Of a DNA stretch of 64,000 nucleotides, positions 35,601 through 43,412 are shown piece after piece. The stretch lies in NCBI GenBank assembly GCA_046262295.1, contig JBHENC010000001.1, forward strand, positions 186,001-250,000, written 5' to 3'. This DNA comes from JBHENC01 sp046262295 (GTDB lineage Bacteria; Acidobacteriota; Blastocatellia; Pyrinomonadales; Pyrinomonadaceae). Numbering within the stretch: the first letter of the stretch is position 1; each line of letters begins with the position of its first letter. The notes beneath the pieces are model-generated. The model was not told the origin of the DNA and did no database searches. It worked only from the letters and a program-made list of their open reading frames with translations. Made by a program: the position numbers and the translations under genes.

Positions 35601-35769
35601 GGACGCAGACGTTGCGCCGACGACGCAGGCGATCAAAGCGTCCGGCGAATTACAACGAACGCTCGCGGAACTGCTGGCGCGCTGGAACGAACTCAAAAGC
35701 AGCGACGTGCAAACACTCGGCGAGCAATTACGGCGTGAGGATATTCAGCCGCAACTGCTCGCTCCATAA
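32623..35769 (+). CDS. Secreted Asp-box (BNR / VPS10-like) beta-propeller protein
   Basis: 1048 residues. GTG start with CGGAGG 6 bases upstream and a signal peptide (LMALPIATTAQ). At least nine Asp-box repeats of the form S/T-x-D-x-G-x-x-W are visible, for example GVWKTNDYGRTW, GIYKSIDAGKTW, GLYKSTDGGATW, GVYRSDDAGESW and HIYRTHDNGKTW, which form one or two large propellers (about 25-740). After about residue 770 comes an Ig/FlgD-like part, and the last 200 residues are helical (MQRSRAALDQIAKLRARLKEI). Homologues are often called glycosyl hydrolases or sortilin-like, but I see no hydrolase triad. A periplasmic scaffold or binding role is possible. Confidence 0.85.
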   Translation: MNLFRSIALMACGFSCLMALPIATTAQNYGAKFYQNMRWRMIGPFRGGRTVGATGVPGQSNLFYVGVNNGGVWKTNDYGRTWTPIFDDQPTGSIGALAVAPSNPDIIYVGSGEGLQRPDLSTGDGIYKSIDAGKTWRHLGLRDGQQIGAIIVDPRDANRLFVAVLGHPYGANAERGVFRSTDGGETFQKVLYKDENTGAIALAFDPTNPQTIYADLWAARQGPWENGAWQGTGSGLYKSTDGGATWRQLTKGLPTVEQGLGRIGIAVAPSDPNRLYANVDAPKLGGVYRSDDAGESWQRVNDEVRIWGRGSDFAEVKVDPKNRDMVYSANTSTYRSTDGGHTYKAIKGAPGGDDYHTIWINPDNPQIILLASDQGATITVNGGQTWSSWYNQPTAQFFHVITDNQFPYWVYGAQQESGSVGTSSRGDNGAISFRDWRTVGVEEYGYIAPDPFDSNIIYGSKASRFNKATGQVQNITPEAIKSGKYRYVRTAPLLFSPVDPRVLYLGSNVLFKTTNGGGSWEIISPDLSREMPEVPDSIGIYKKPEMAQQPRRGVIYTVAPSYKNINVIWAGTDDGFIHITRDAGKTWENVTPPGLSSWSKVSIIDAGRFDSQTAYAAINRIRLDDQRPHIYRTHDNGKTWREIVKGLPDNAPVNVVREDSLRKGLLFAGTERAVYVSFNDGDEWQPLRLNMPATSIRDLVIHEDDLVVGTHGRSFWILDDITPLRQLDAKVAASEAFLFKPQTAVRVRRNVNTDTPLPPEEPVGQNPPDGSVIDYYLKREANAPVTLEIYDGANNLVRRFSSADKPAPINEKAFNVPSYWFRPPQVLSNRAGMQRFVWDLRYPPPKVAHYDYPISANYMDTPQVPEGLLVAPGRYTVKLSVGERSFTQPLLIKIDPRVKTSEAGLQQQFALSMQAYVGMQRSRAALDQIAKLRARLKEIRPRVKQSTVLDALGALDQKAAALEGAGEDDQRKPGDVNLTKLNADLLSLMNILQDADVAPTTQAIKASGELQRTLAELLARWNELKSSDVQTLGEQLRREDIQPQLLAP

Positions 35770-36116
35770 TATATGCGGCAGTGAACTTTCAGCGTCGGCT
35801 AAAACTTTTTGAATACTTGCGCGCCGCCTTTTAGTACAATGGCGGCGTGTCAAATTAAGTTATCCGGGAGAAGAAACGCACCGGCATAGCTCTCGTCCGC
35901 TGCCATTAGCGCGCCAGCTACATTGATAGCCGGGCGCGCAAACAATCTCTCGAGTTTATAACTCGCTCAAGTCCTGCTGCTGAAACAGCTCTTCGGGTTC
36001 TTTCGCTCTACACTGCTTCGTCGCTGCTCGCTTAAGGTCGCCGCAGTCTTACACACCTAAGCAAAGCAGCCAATCCGTTGAAGCTTCATCCTTGCTTCGT
36101 TCTGAGACTTCGTTCG
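35770..36116. other. Intergenic region upstream of the BTAD pseudogene
   Basis: 347 bases with no gene. A TACAAT at 35833-35838 is a possible -10 but its -35 is not convincing. Confidence 0.4.
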
Positions 36117-37785
36117 ATGTCTAAGAGGATTAGCGCGCCGTCATCTTTAGAGATACATCTGCTCGGCCCCTTTCGTGTGCTGGTTGGCGGCGCACTTGTC
36201 AAAGAGCGGCAGTGGGCGCGCCGTAAGCCGCAAATGTTGTTGAAGCTTCTGGCGCTTCAGCCGCATCAACAGCTTCACCGCGAGCAGGCGATGGAACTGC
36301 TCTGGCCTGAACTTGACACGGAAGCGGCGGCCGCCAACCTGCATAAAACCATCCACGTCGCCCGCCGCGCCCTCGAACCAAACTTAAAATCCGCCGCAGA
36401 CTCTCGCTTCATTCTTACGCAAGGCCATCAATTAACTTTAACTGCGCCGGAGACGCTCTGGATAGACGTGTGTGAATTCGAGCACGCTGCTGCCGAAGCC
36501 TTCAACGACGCTACCATCTAGAGAGGCGAAGCGGCGCTCGCGCTTTATAAGGGCGATCTGCTCATCGAAGACCTCTACGAAGACTGGGCGGCGGCGGCGC
36601 GAGAACGCCTCCGCGCGTCGCAGCGCGAGCCGCTCAAAAAGCTGGCGCGGCTTTATGAACAGAAAGGCCGCCGGGAGCAGAGCATAGAGCGTTTGAAAGA
36701 ACTCGTCACACGCGATCCCGAAGACGAAGAAACACACCGGCAGTTGATGCGCCTGTATGCGCTCGCGGGCAGCAAGTTTCAGGCGCTCGAGCAGTATAAG
36801 CAGTGCCGCGAAGCTCTTCGCAAAGAGTTGGACGTTGATCCCGATCAGGCAACCGTCAAGCTCGGCAAACAGATTCTGCTGGGAGAGATTGCGCCGCCTG
36901 CGACCGACGCGACGCCAAGCGCGCTTCCCGTTTTTCATCAGCTCACGTTTCGGCGCGGCACAATCGGCTCCGCACGGTATGCGCCCGATGGCCGAACAAT
37001 CGTGTACACGGCGGCGTGGGAGGGCGAGCGCACCGAACTCTTCACAACGCGCGCTGACAATCCAGAGCCGCGTTCATTAGGATTCAGTGATGCTTACGTC
37101 TTCGCGCTTTCGGCCTCCGGCGAAATGCTGCTGTCGCTGCAACGCCGTTTTCTGCGCGGCTATATCAGCAGCGGCACGCTTGCCGAAGTTTCAAAGGACG
37201 GCGGCGTTAATGAAATCCTCGCGGGCGTGCAGTGGGCTGACGCTTCGCACGACGGCGCGGCCTATGCCGTCGTGCGCGATGTCAACGGAAGAAATCATCT
37301 GGAATTTCCCATTGGTAAAACGATCTACGAAACGGGCGCATGGATCAGCCACCCGCGCATCTCGCCCGCCGGCGACTGTGTCGCCTTTATCAATCATTCG
37401 GTTTTGGCTGACGACAGCGGCGAAATCTGTGTCGTAGACCTCGCGGGAAACAAGCGCACGCTCTCCGAAGGTTGGATCAGCGCGCAGGGACTCGCGTGGG
37501 TGGCCGCAGGCGACGAAGTGTGGTTCACGGCGGCCAGAAGCGGCAACGCACGCGCGCTTCACGCCGTCACTTTGGAGGGCGTCGAGCGCGTGGTGTCGCG
37601 CGCGGCGGGCACGCTCACGCTACGCGACATCTCGCGCGACGGGCAGGTTCTCTTAACGCGCGACACAACGCGGCTGGGTATTAGCGGCCTTTTTCCCGGC
37701 GCACAACGCGAGCGCGATTTATCCTGGCTCGATTGGTCGCTGGCGCGCGATCTTTCCGCCGACGGGCGCACGATCAACGCGTCCG
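36117..37785 (+). pseudogene. BTAD-domain regulator with TolB-like propeller: amber-interrupted and 3'-truncated
   Basis: Starting at ATG 36117 the product begins with an OmpR-like winged helix (LEIHLLGPFRVLVGG, RRKPQMLLKLLALQP, LWPELDTEAAAANLHKTIH), followed by the bacterial transcriptional activator (BTAD) TPR domain. A TAG at 36519-36521 interrupts the frame inside the BTAD domain; the same frame continues at once with RGEAALALYKGDLLIEDLYEDW and the rest of BTAD, then a WD40/TolB-like propeller from about 36920. At about 37780 the propeller ends abruptly in DLSADGRTI, and the frame goes on into Ig-like sequence from another kind of protein. So the gene has one nonsense codon and has lost its 3' end. 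Confidence 0.75.
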
Positions 37786-38110
37786 GCTCCATCAACTTGC
37801 AGGCGAACGTCGCGGCGAGCAGTCCTTCAACGCAAACCGTCGGCGGCGGCGGCGTGACCTTTACGATCAGACAGGGCACGACCACCGTCGGCTCCATCGG
37901 CAACGTCGCAGTTTCCGGCGGGCAGGCGAGCGCAAGCTTTATGCCACCACGAGCGGCGTCTATACGGTTTACGCAACCTACGGCGGCAACAGTAATTTTG
38001 ACGGCAGCAACGGCATTGCCAGCCTCACGGTTGGCGAAAACCTCAACCCGATTCCTGTCATAAGCAGCATCAGCCCGGCCTTCACGTAACAGAACAGCGC
38101 GGCCTTTAAC
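37786..38110 (+). pseudogene. Fragment of an Ig-like surface protein with frameshift and ochre stop
   Basis: The sequence encodes one bacterial Ig-like (Big_3-type) repeat: GGGGVTFTIRQGTTTVGSIG in one frame, then, after a shift near 37940, LYATTSGVYTVYATYGGNSN in another frame, ending PVISSISPAFT followed by TAA at 38087-38089. That frame continues past the TAA as QNSAAFNLIVNGDG straight into the next gene. The fragment lacks any start of its own and is joined to the BTAD gene. Confidence 0.7.
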
Positions 38111-40201
38111 TTGATCGTCAACGGCGACGGCTTTGTTGACAGCACGATCCTCAGCAAAAAATCGGTTGTGCGCTGGTTCGATCCAGACACCGGCAGCCGC
38201 AGCGATCTCGTGACGACCTTCAACAGCTCCAAACAATTAACGGCTGCCGTCCCGCTCAGCAAGCTGAACGCAGCGAATGCTATCGAAATCACTGTCTTCA
38301 ATTCGGGACCCGGCGGCGGCACATCCAATGCGCAGGTCTTCTTTATCAACGCGACTGCGGCGGCTATCGTCAACACGACGAGCAACGTCGCCGATCCTAT
38401 CAGCGGAACAGCGACGGCTTCGGCGACGAGCACGACCGGCGGCAGCCTAACGGCGGCGGCAGGTTCAATCGCCGGACAAGGCAGCGGCTCGCTCACCGTC
38501 GCGCAGTACACGGGCGATCCCGTCGGCACAAACGCCGCAGGCGGCACGCCAACTTTCAGCAACGCCAACGGCGGTTTCTTCGACGCACACGTTTCCTCCG
38601 ACAGCAACTTCAACACGCTTACCTTGAACTACTGCAACAGCGGCGGCACGGCGCTCTACTGGTGGAACGGCTTTGCATGGAATCTCGTCTCCAATCAAAG
38701 CTACAGCCCGACCACCGGCTGCATCTCCGTCACGGTGAACACCACCAGCTCGCCGAGCATCGCCGATTTGACCGGCACCGTCTTCGGCATCGCCACCGGC
38801 CCCGCTGTCGGCGAAATCACGTCGGACGCCGCCGCGCCGCTTCCCTTAGGCAAGAGCAGCATCAACATCAGCGCCAACTTTACGGATGAAAGCGGCACAG
38901 GCCCCTATACAGCTGACATCTACTGGGGAGATAGCAACACGCCCGTGCCCGGCACCGTCAACGGCAACACCGTGACCGGCTCGCATACCTACACGGCCGC
39001 CGGAACGTATTCCGTCAAAGTGGTTGTCACGCGCGCGAGCGGCGGCGCGTTCGGCTCATCTTCAAAACAGGATTTCGTAGTGGTCTTGAGTCCGAGCGCG
39101 GGCGATGCGGCGAGCACCGTGCAGTTCGAGGCGGCAAACTATTCCATCGCGGAAGATGGCGGCAGTATCCGCGTTACCGTCAAAGGCTCCGGCAACACGA
39201 AGGGCGAAGCGACGGTTGATTACACGACCGGCGGCACGGCTTCGATGCGCTCCGACTACATCGCCGCTTCCGGCACCCTCCGCTTCGCCGCCGGAGAAAC
39301 CACCAAGTCCTTCAACGTGCTCATCACCGACAACGGCTACGTTGACGATAATCGAACCGTCACGCTGACGCTCCTGAATCCGACGGGCGCAGCCTTCGGC
39401 GAACGCAACACGGCGACGCTCACGATCATCAACGACGACGCCGCTCAATCATCGAGCAATCCGGTTGACGACGCGCAGTTCTTCGTCCGCCAGCAGTACA
39501 TGGACTTTCTCAACCGTCTGCCGGAAGACGGCGGCTTGGAATACTGGACGAACGAGATCACGAAGTGCGGCACAAATGCCGATTGCATCAACGCGCGGCG
39601 CAGGGATGTTTCGGCGGCCTTCTTTATCGAACAGGAGTTTCAGCAGACGGCCTACTTCACATACCTTGTGCGCAAATCAACGCTCGGTGCAGCGCCAACC
39701 TATATGCAGTACACCTTCGACCGCAACGGGATCGGTTTCGGTTCGGATCAGGAGAAGGTGGCCTTCACCGAAGCGTGGGTTAAGAGCGCAGACTTCACGC
39801 GCCTTTACCCGGCGCAGATGAGCGGCGCAGACTTTATCAACACGCTGCTTGATTCCGTGAAGAGAAAGTCCGGCGTAGATTTATCAACGCAGCGCGGCGC
39901 ATTGCTCGCAGACTTTAACGCGAACAACAATCGCGCGCGCATCGTGCGGCAAATTGCGGAGAGTTCCGCGCTGCAACAAGCCGAATACAACCGGGCATTT
40001 GTGCTCACGGAATATTTCGGCTATCTACGACGCGATCCCGATGCGGGCGGTTATCAATTCTGGCTCGACGTTTTGGATAATCGCGTGCCGAACAATTATC
40101 GCTCGATGGTCTGCGCCTTTATCACTTCCGCCGAGTATCAAGATCGGTTCAGCTCACTGCGCTCACGCACCGACGCCATCTGCGGAGGCATCGCGCCGTA
40201 A
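38111..40201 (+). CDS. C-terminal part of an IPT-like / PKD / Calx-beta / DUF4214 surface protein
   Basis: 696 residues can be read from 38111, but the true 5' end is missing: no signal peptide or ribosome site is present and homology continues upstream across a TAA. Domains are an IPT/TIG-like segment (about 1-75), a beta-rich region (about 90-230), a PKD-like domain (about 245-330, SHTYTAAGTYSVKVVVT), Calx-beta (about 335-450, NYSIAEDGGSIRVTVKGSG), then DUF4214 (about 455-690) starting NPVDDAQFFVRQQYMDFLNR and ending CAFITSAEYQDRF. The last block is almost identical to that of the S8 protease, also at DNA level. Without export signal it is probably not functional as it stands. Confidence 0.7.
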   Translation: MIVNGDGFVDSTILSKKSVVRWFDPDTGSRSDLVTTFNSSKQLTAAVPLSKLNAANAIEITVFNSGPGGGTSNAQVFFINATAAAIVNTTSNVADPISGTATASATSTTGGSLTAAAGSIAGQGSGSLTVAQYTGDPVGTNAAGGTPTFSNANGGFFDAHVSSDSNFNTLTLNYCNSGGTALYWWNGFAWNLVSNQSYSPTTGCISVTVNTTSSPSIADLTGTVFGIATGPAVGEITSDAAAPLPLGKSSINISANFTDESGTGPYTADIYWGDSNTPVPGTVNGNTVTGSHTYTAAGTYSVKVVVTRASGGAFGSSSKQDFVVVLSPSAGDAASTVQFEAANYSIAEDGGSIRVTVKGSGNTKGEATVDYTTGGTASMRSDYIAASGTLRFAAGETTKSFNVLITDNGYVDDNRTVTLTLLNPTGAAFGERNTATLTIINDDAAQSSSNPVDDAQFFVRQQYMDFLNRLPEDGGLEYWTNEITKCGTNADCINARRRDVSAAFFIEQEFQQTAYFTYLVRKSTLGAAPTYMQYTFDRNGIGFGSDQEKVAFTEAWVKSADFTRLYPAQMSGADFINTLLDSVKRKSGVDLSTQRGALLADFNANNNRARIVRQIAESSALQQAEYNRAFVLTEYFGYLRRDPDAGGYQFWLDVLDNRVPNNYRSMVCAFITSAEYQDRFSSLRSRTDAICGGIAP

Positions 40202-40229
40202 GCGAAACCTTTTGTCCGACTATAAGGAC

Positions 40230-40266
40230 AATCCCCGCGTGCATCTTTGCGCGCGGGGATTTTTTT
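40230..40266 (+). terminator. Intrinsic terminator
   Basis: AATCCCCGCG pairs with CGCGGGGATT over a 12-base loop and continues into TTTTT, just after the DUF4214 protein. Confidence 0.9.
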
Positions 40267-40326
40267 GGTCAACAAACGCTTCACCGATATGAACAATCAC
40301 AAATTTGCGGCTTAACGATTATTTGC

Positions 40327-41442
40327 TCATCTGCGCGGCGCATAGTAGCCGACGCGCGTTGAAGGCTGTAGCATGGGATTGATGGTTTCGACGCGGACGC
40401 GGCGAAAGCTTCCGTCATGCGCTTTGTTGAGCGGCGTGTAGTAAAGCGCATATTGATTTCGCAACTCATTCGCCACTTCCGCATACACATCATCGAGGGC
40501 GTCGAAGCTGTGCGGGCGATAAAGCTTTCCGCCGGTCGCGGCGGAAAGCTGCGCGAGCGTTTGTTCGCTTGCCGTCAACGCGCGCAAGCCTTCTCGCAAA
40601 TCTTCAATGCGCAGTTCATTAAACCGCCGCGCCGAAGCCTGCGCAATCGTCAGGTTCTCCACTTCGCGCTCTTTGCGTGCCCGTTCAATCTCCGTATTGC
40701 CGACGACGTAAACGCTCGCCTGCGATTCGAGCAATGCGCGCACCGCTTCGCCCATTGTCGCCGCGCCGCGCCCGCTATCAATGCCGTCCGTCAATACGAT
40801 CACCGCGCGGCGATTGGGCGAACTCTTCAACTGCTCGCGCGCGGCCAACAGCAGCGCATCGTTAAAGCGCGTAAAGATGCCCGGCGCGATGCGGCGCAAC
40901 GCGCGATGCAGTTGCACGCGGCTTCGCGTCCAATCCTGCAAAAGTTCTACGCGGTCATCGAACTTAATCAAACAGATTCTATCTTCCGGCGAAAGGCGCG
41001 CGGCAAACTCTTCGGCGGCGTGGCGAAAGTTTTCAAGATTGCTTGCCGCGCTCGACGAAGCGTCTATCATCAGCACCACGTCAACCGGCACACTGCGTAG
41101 CGCGAGATCATTCAGCGGCTGCTCCCGCCCATCTTCAAAAACGCGAAAATCCTTGCGCGTCAGCCCCGTCACCAAACGCCCCTGCCGGTCGCGCACAGAC
41201 ACCGGCACAAGCACCTCGTTGGTGCTGATCCTGATGACATCTTCATCTTCGTCGCCGGTTGTTTCTCGCTTCCCTGCCGTCTGCGCTGATGCAGATTGAG
41301 GCGTGCGATTCTGCCCGGGCGCCGTGAAGGTTGTTTGGTATGAGATTAAAACGAAAGTGAACAGCACGCCGCACAGATTAAGCGCAAGCGCGACGATTAG
41401 CGGCAAGATGAAAGAGCGGCGTGCGCTTTTTCCAAGAACCAT
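40327..41442 (-). CDS. Membrane-anchored VWFA protein, acidobacterial type
   Basis: 371 residues. An N-terminal membrane segment (SFILPLIVALALNLCGVLFTF) is followed by a low-complexity stretch and the family start IRISTNEVLVPVSVRDRQGR with GLTRKDFRVFEDGREQ, which is the hallmark of the VWFA-related acidobacterial domain (TIGR03436). The VWA domain has the metal-ion-dependent adhesion site DASSS, then LTDGIDSGRG. The end has NQYALYYTPLNKAHDGSFRRV typical of the family. It begins 4 bases after the preceding gene's stop, making it the last gene of the extended Tad operon. Its MIDAS suggests metal-dependent protein binding at the outer face of the inner membrane. Confidence 0.88.
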   Translation of the reverse strand: MVLGKSARRSFILPLIVALALNLCGVLFTFVLISYQTTFTAPGQNRTPQSASAQTAGKRETTGDEDEDVIRISTNEVLVPVSVRDRQGRLVTGLTRKDFRVFEDGREQPLNDLALRSVPVDVVLMIDASSSAASNLENFRHAAEEFAARLSPEDRICLIKFDDRVELLQDWTRSRVQLHRALRRIAPGIFTRFNDALLLAAREQLKSSPNRRAVIVLTDGIDSGRGAATMGEAVRALLESQASVYVVGNTEIERARKEREVENLTIAQASARRFNELRIEDLREGLRALTASEQTLAQLSAATGGKLYRPHSFDALDDVYAEVANELRNQYALYYTPLNKAHDGSFRRVRVETINPMLQPSTRVGYYAPRR

Positions 41443-41446
41443 TGGC

Positions 41447-42259
41447 TTAACGCTCCGGCGTTTGTCTGGCCGCAGGCGGCGTGTTGCCGCGCGAAGTTGA
41501 ATCGTCAGCCATCGCCGCGCTCATTGCCGCAATGACTGCTTGGCTGACGCGCTTGCGGCGTAGCTCCGCGAGTCGCGGCGGCGATAGATCAAAGGTGGCG
41601 GGCGAGTTTTCGATGCGCCGAATAATCGTGCCTTCGGAAAAACCCGCCTCGACAAGAGCGATGATCGCGTCATTGTCGAGCGTCGGCGTCCGTTCAAGTT
41701 TCAGATCGTTGGTTGAAGCGCCGTTTGTTTCCGTCGCCGGTCGCAGGATTCTGACGGTGGCGCTGCCCGTCGTCTGCCCTTCGTTTGCGCTTGAGCCGTT
41801 TGAGCCGCGCGTTCGCGTGCGCCCGCTCGAGCCGCCGTTTGAACCGAAGATATCAATCGCGCCGTCCTCTTCACCTTTGCGTTTTTTGTTTGAAGGCAGA
41901 CTCGCGCGTTCATCATCATGGAACGTATCATCATTCCAAACAACGTCATCCGAAGCCGTCGCATTAGCGTCTTCAGCGCGCGCCAGCATCGCTAAAATAA
42001 TATTTTCACCGACGCCGCTTCTCTTTAGTTCCACCAACTGATCCGGCGCGAGATCGAACTGCGCGGGGCGCGTGTGAATAATAGCGATGATGGTCTTTTC
42101 CTTGAAACCGGCGCGCACTAATTTAACGACGGAAGCATTATCAAGCACCGCGCTGGTTGCGTTCGGCTTTCGCTCCTGCGCCCGCGCTGCGTAAAAATCC
42201 CCGCCCGCCGAAACCGACAACAAGAGCGAGAGGAACGCTTTCACAAACAATTTTCTCAT
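41447..42259 (-). CDS. Exported protein with two copies of a helical GF-x-E-x-x-I motif
   Basis: 270 residues from the ATG at 42259, where a signal peptide begins (MRKLFVKAFLSLLLSVSAGG). Two related segments of about 55 residues are visible: LDNASVVKLVRAGFKEKTII with FDLAPDQLVELKRSGV (about 35-90), and LDNDAIIALVEAGFSEGTII with FDLSPPRLAELRRKRV (about 200-255). Between them lies an Asp/Glu-rich then Gly/Ser/Thr-rich disordered linker. Similar LVkAGf-type repeats occur in acidobacterial hypothetical proteins, but I know no function. Its place between the lytic transglycosylase and VWFA genes (62 bases and 4 bases away) ties it to the Tad operon tail. Confidence 0.75.
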   Translation of the reverse strand: MRKLFVKAFLSLLLSVSAGGDFYAARAQERKPNATSAVLDNASVVKLVRAGFKEKTIIAIIHTRPAQFDLAPDQLVELKRSGVGENIILAMLARAEDANATASDDVVWNDDTFHDDERASLPSNKKRKGEEDGAIDIFGSNGGSSGRTRTRGSNGSSANEGQTTGSATVRILRPATETNGASTNDLKLERTPTLDNDAIIALVEAGFSEGTIIRRIENSPATFDLSPPRLAELRRKRVSQAVIAAMSAAMADDSTSRGNTPPAARQTPER

Positions 42260-42320
42260 CAGGCAATGCCCTTTCAATTATCCAAACGCGCGCCGCTTTC
42301 GTGGCGCGCAGCCGTGCGGC

Positions 42321-43412
42321 TTATGGTACGCGAATCGCCGCCGTCGCTACCGTCTTCACAGGAGGCGTCGCCGTCATCTTCGCAAGCGTTGGCACACGGC
42401 GCGGCAACGATGATGATGTAGATGAAGCGGGCGGCGTGTTCTGTTCGTAACGCTTGCTGATGCGCTGCACGTAGTTGCGCGTTTCCCTGTAAGGCGGAAC
42501 ACGTCCGCCGTACTTCATCACCGCGCCTTCTCCGGCGTTGTAGCCCGCGAGCACGAGATCAACGCGACCGCCAAACTGCGTGAGCAATTGCTTCAAATAC
42601 CGCGTCCCGCCGCGCACATTTTCCGCCGGATCGAAAGGACGGCGCACACCGAAACGCGCGCCCGTGCCCGGCATTAATTGCATCAGCCCGCGCGCTCCGA
42701 CGGGCGAAAGGGCGCGCGCATTAAAATGCGATTCCTGCTCCATCACGCAGAAGATCAAATATGGGTCAACCCGTTCGCGTGCGCCGTTCGATTTAATCAG
42801 TTCATCCAGACGCGCGTTGCCCGTGCTCCATCCGCGTGCGCGCCACGTCTGATTAGTTGACGTTTCTTTAGCAACCTGAACCGGCGTCTCGCGTTCAATG
42901 CGTTCGATGCGGGCGCGTTCAAAGAAGACGTTGAGATTGCCGCGCCTAGACCACGCGCCCGCCTCTGTCTCCGTAACTTCATCGGCTTCGACGCGCGCGC
43001 CGCCGACAAGAAATATCCACGCCGGACGGAGCACAGGCGCGCTCGCCGGTTCCTGTGCCTTTGCTGTTTGATCGTCTGCCTTCGCCGCTGAAACCACGAC
43101 GGGTTTTACTTTCAAATCAACATCGCCCTTTTCCTTTACGCTTGTCGCGCGTTCGATGAGACGCACGCGATTGCGTTCGATAAGGCGTGTGATGCCGCCC
43201 TGCCTGTACCAGACTCCTTGCGCGTCTTCCCACGCATCATCCGCTTCGATAGTCGTGCCGTCATTCAAACGCAAACGCTCTGCGCTCACGCTTCCCGCCA
43301 TCGCAAGGATCAGCGAGGCGGCAATCATCAACGAGCGAGCACGCATTCTCGCAACATTGCTTGAGGCGCGCGGCTTCTCGTTGGCCGGATTAGATTTGTA
43401 GTAGATCGGCAT
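42321..43412 (-). CDS. Lytic transglycosylase (SLT domain) of the Tad operon
   Basis: 363 residues from the ATG at 43412 (AGGAG 10 bases upstream), overlapping the end of the ATPase gene by 23 bases. A short positively charged region and a membrane/signal segment (SLMIAASLILAMAGSVSA) lead into two SH3-like repeats that both have a pattern like LNDGTTIEADDAWEDAQGVW and RVEADEVTETEAGAWSRRGN, then the SLT domain (about 210-330) with the catalytic Glu in MEQESHFNARALS (near 224), GARGLMQLMPGTG and AGYNAGEGAV. It should cut peptidoglycan glycan strands. In a pilus operon this fits local opening of the wall for the secretin or pilus. Confidence 0.9.
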   Translation of the reverse strand: MPIYYKSNPANEKPRASSNVARMRARSLMIAASLILAMAGSVSAERLRLNDGTTIEADDAWEDAQGVWYRQGGITRLIERNRVRLIERATSVKEKGDVDLKVKPVVVSAAKADDQTAKAQEPASAPVLRPAWIFLVGGARVEADEVTETEAGAWSRRGNLNVFFERARIERIERETPVQVAKETSTNQTWRARGWSTGNARLDELIKSNGARERVDPYLIFCVMEQESHFNARALSPVGARGLMQLMPGTGARFGVRRPFDPAENVRGGTRYLKQLLTQFGGRVDLVLAGYNAGEGAVMKYGGRVPPYRETRNYVQRISKRYEQNTPPASSTSSSLPRRVPTLAKMTATPPVKTVATAAIRVP

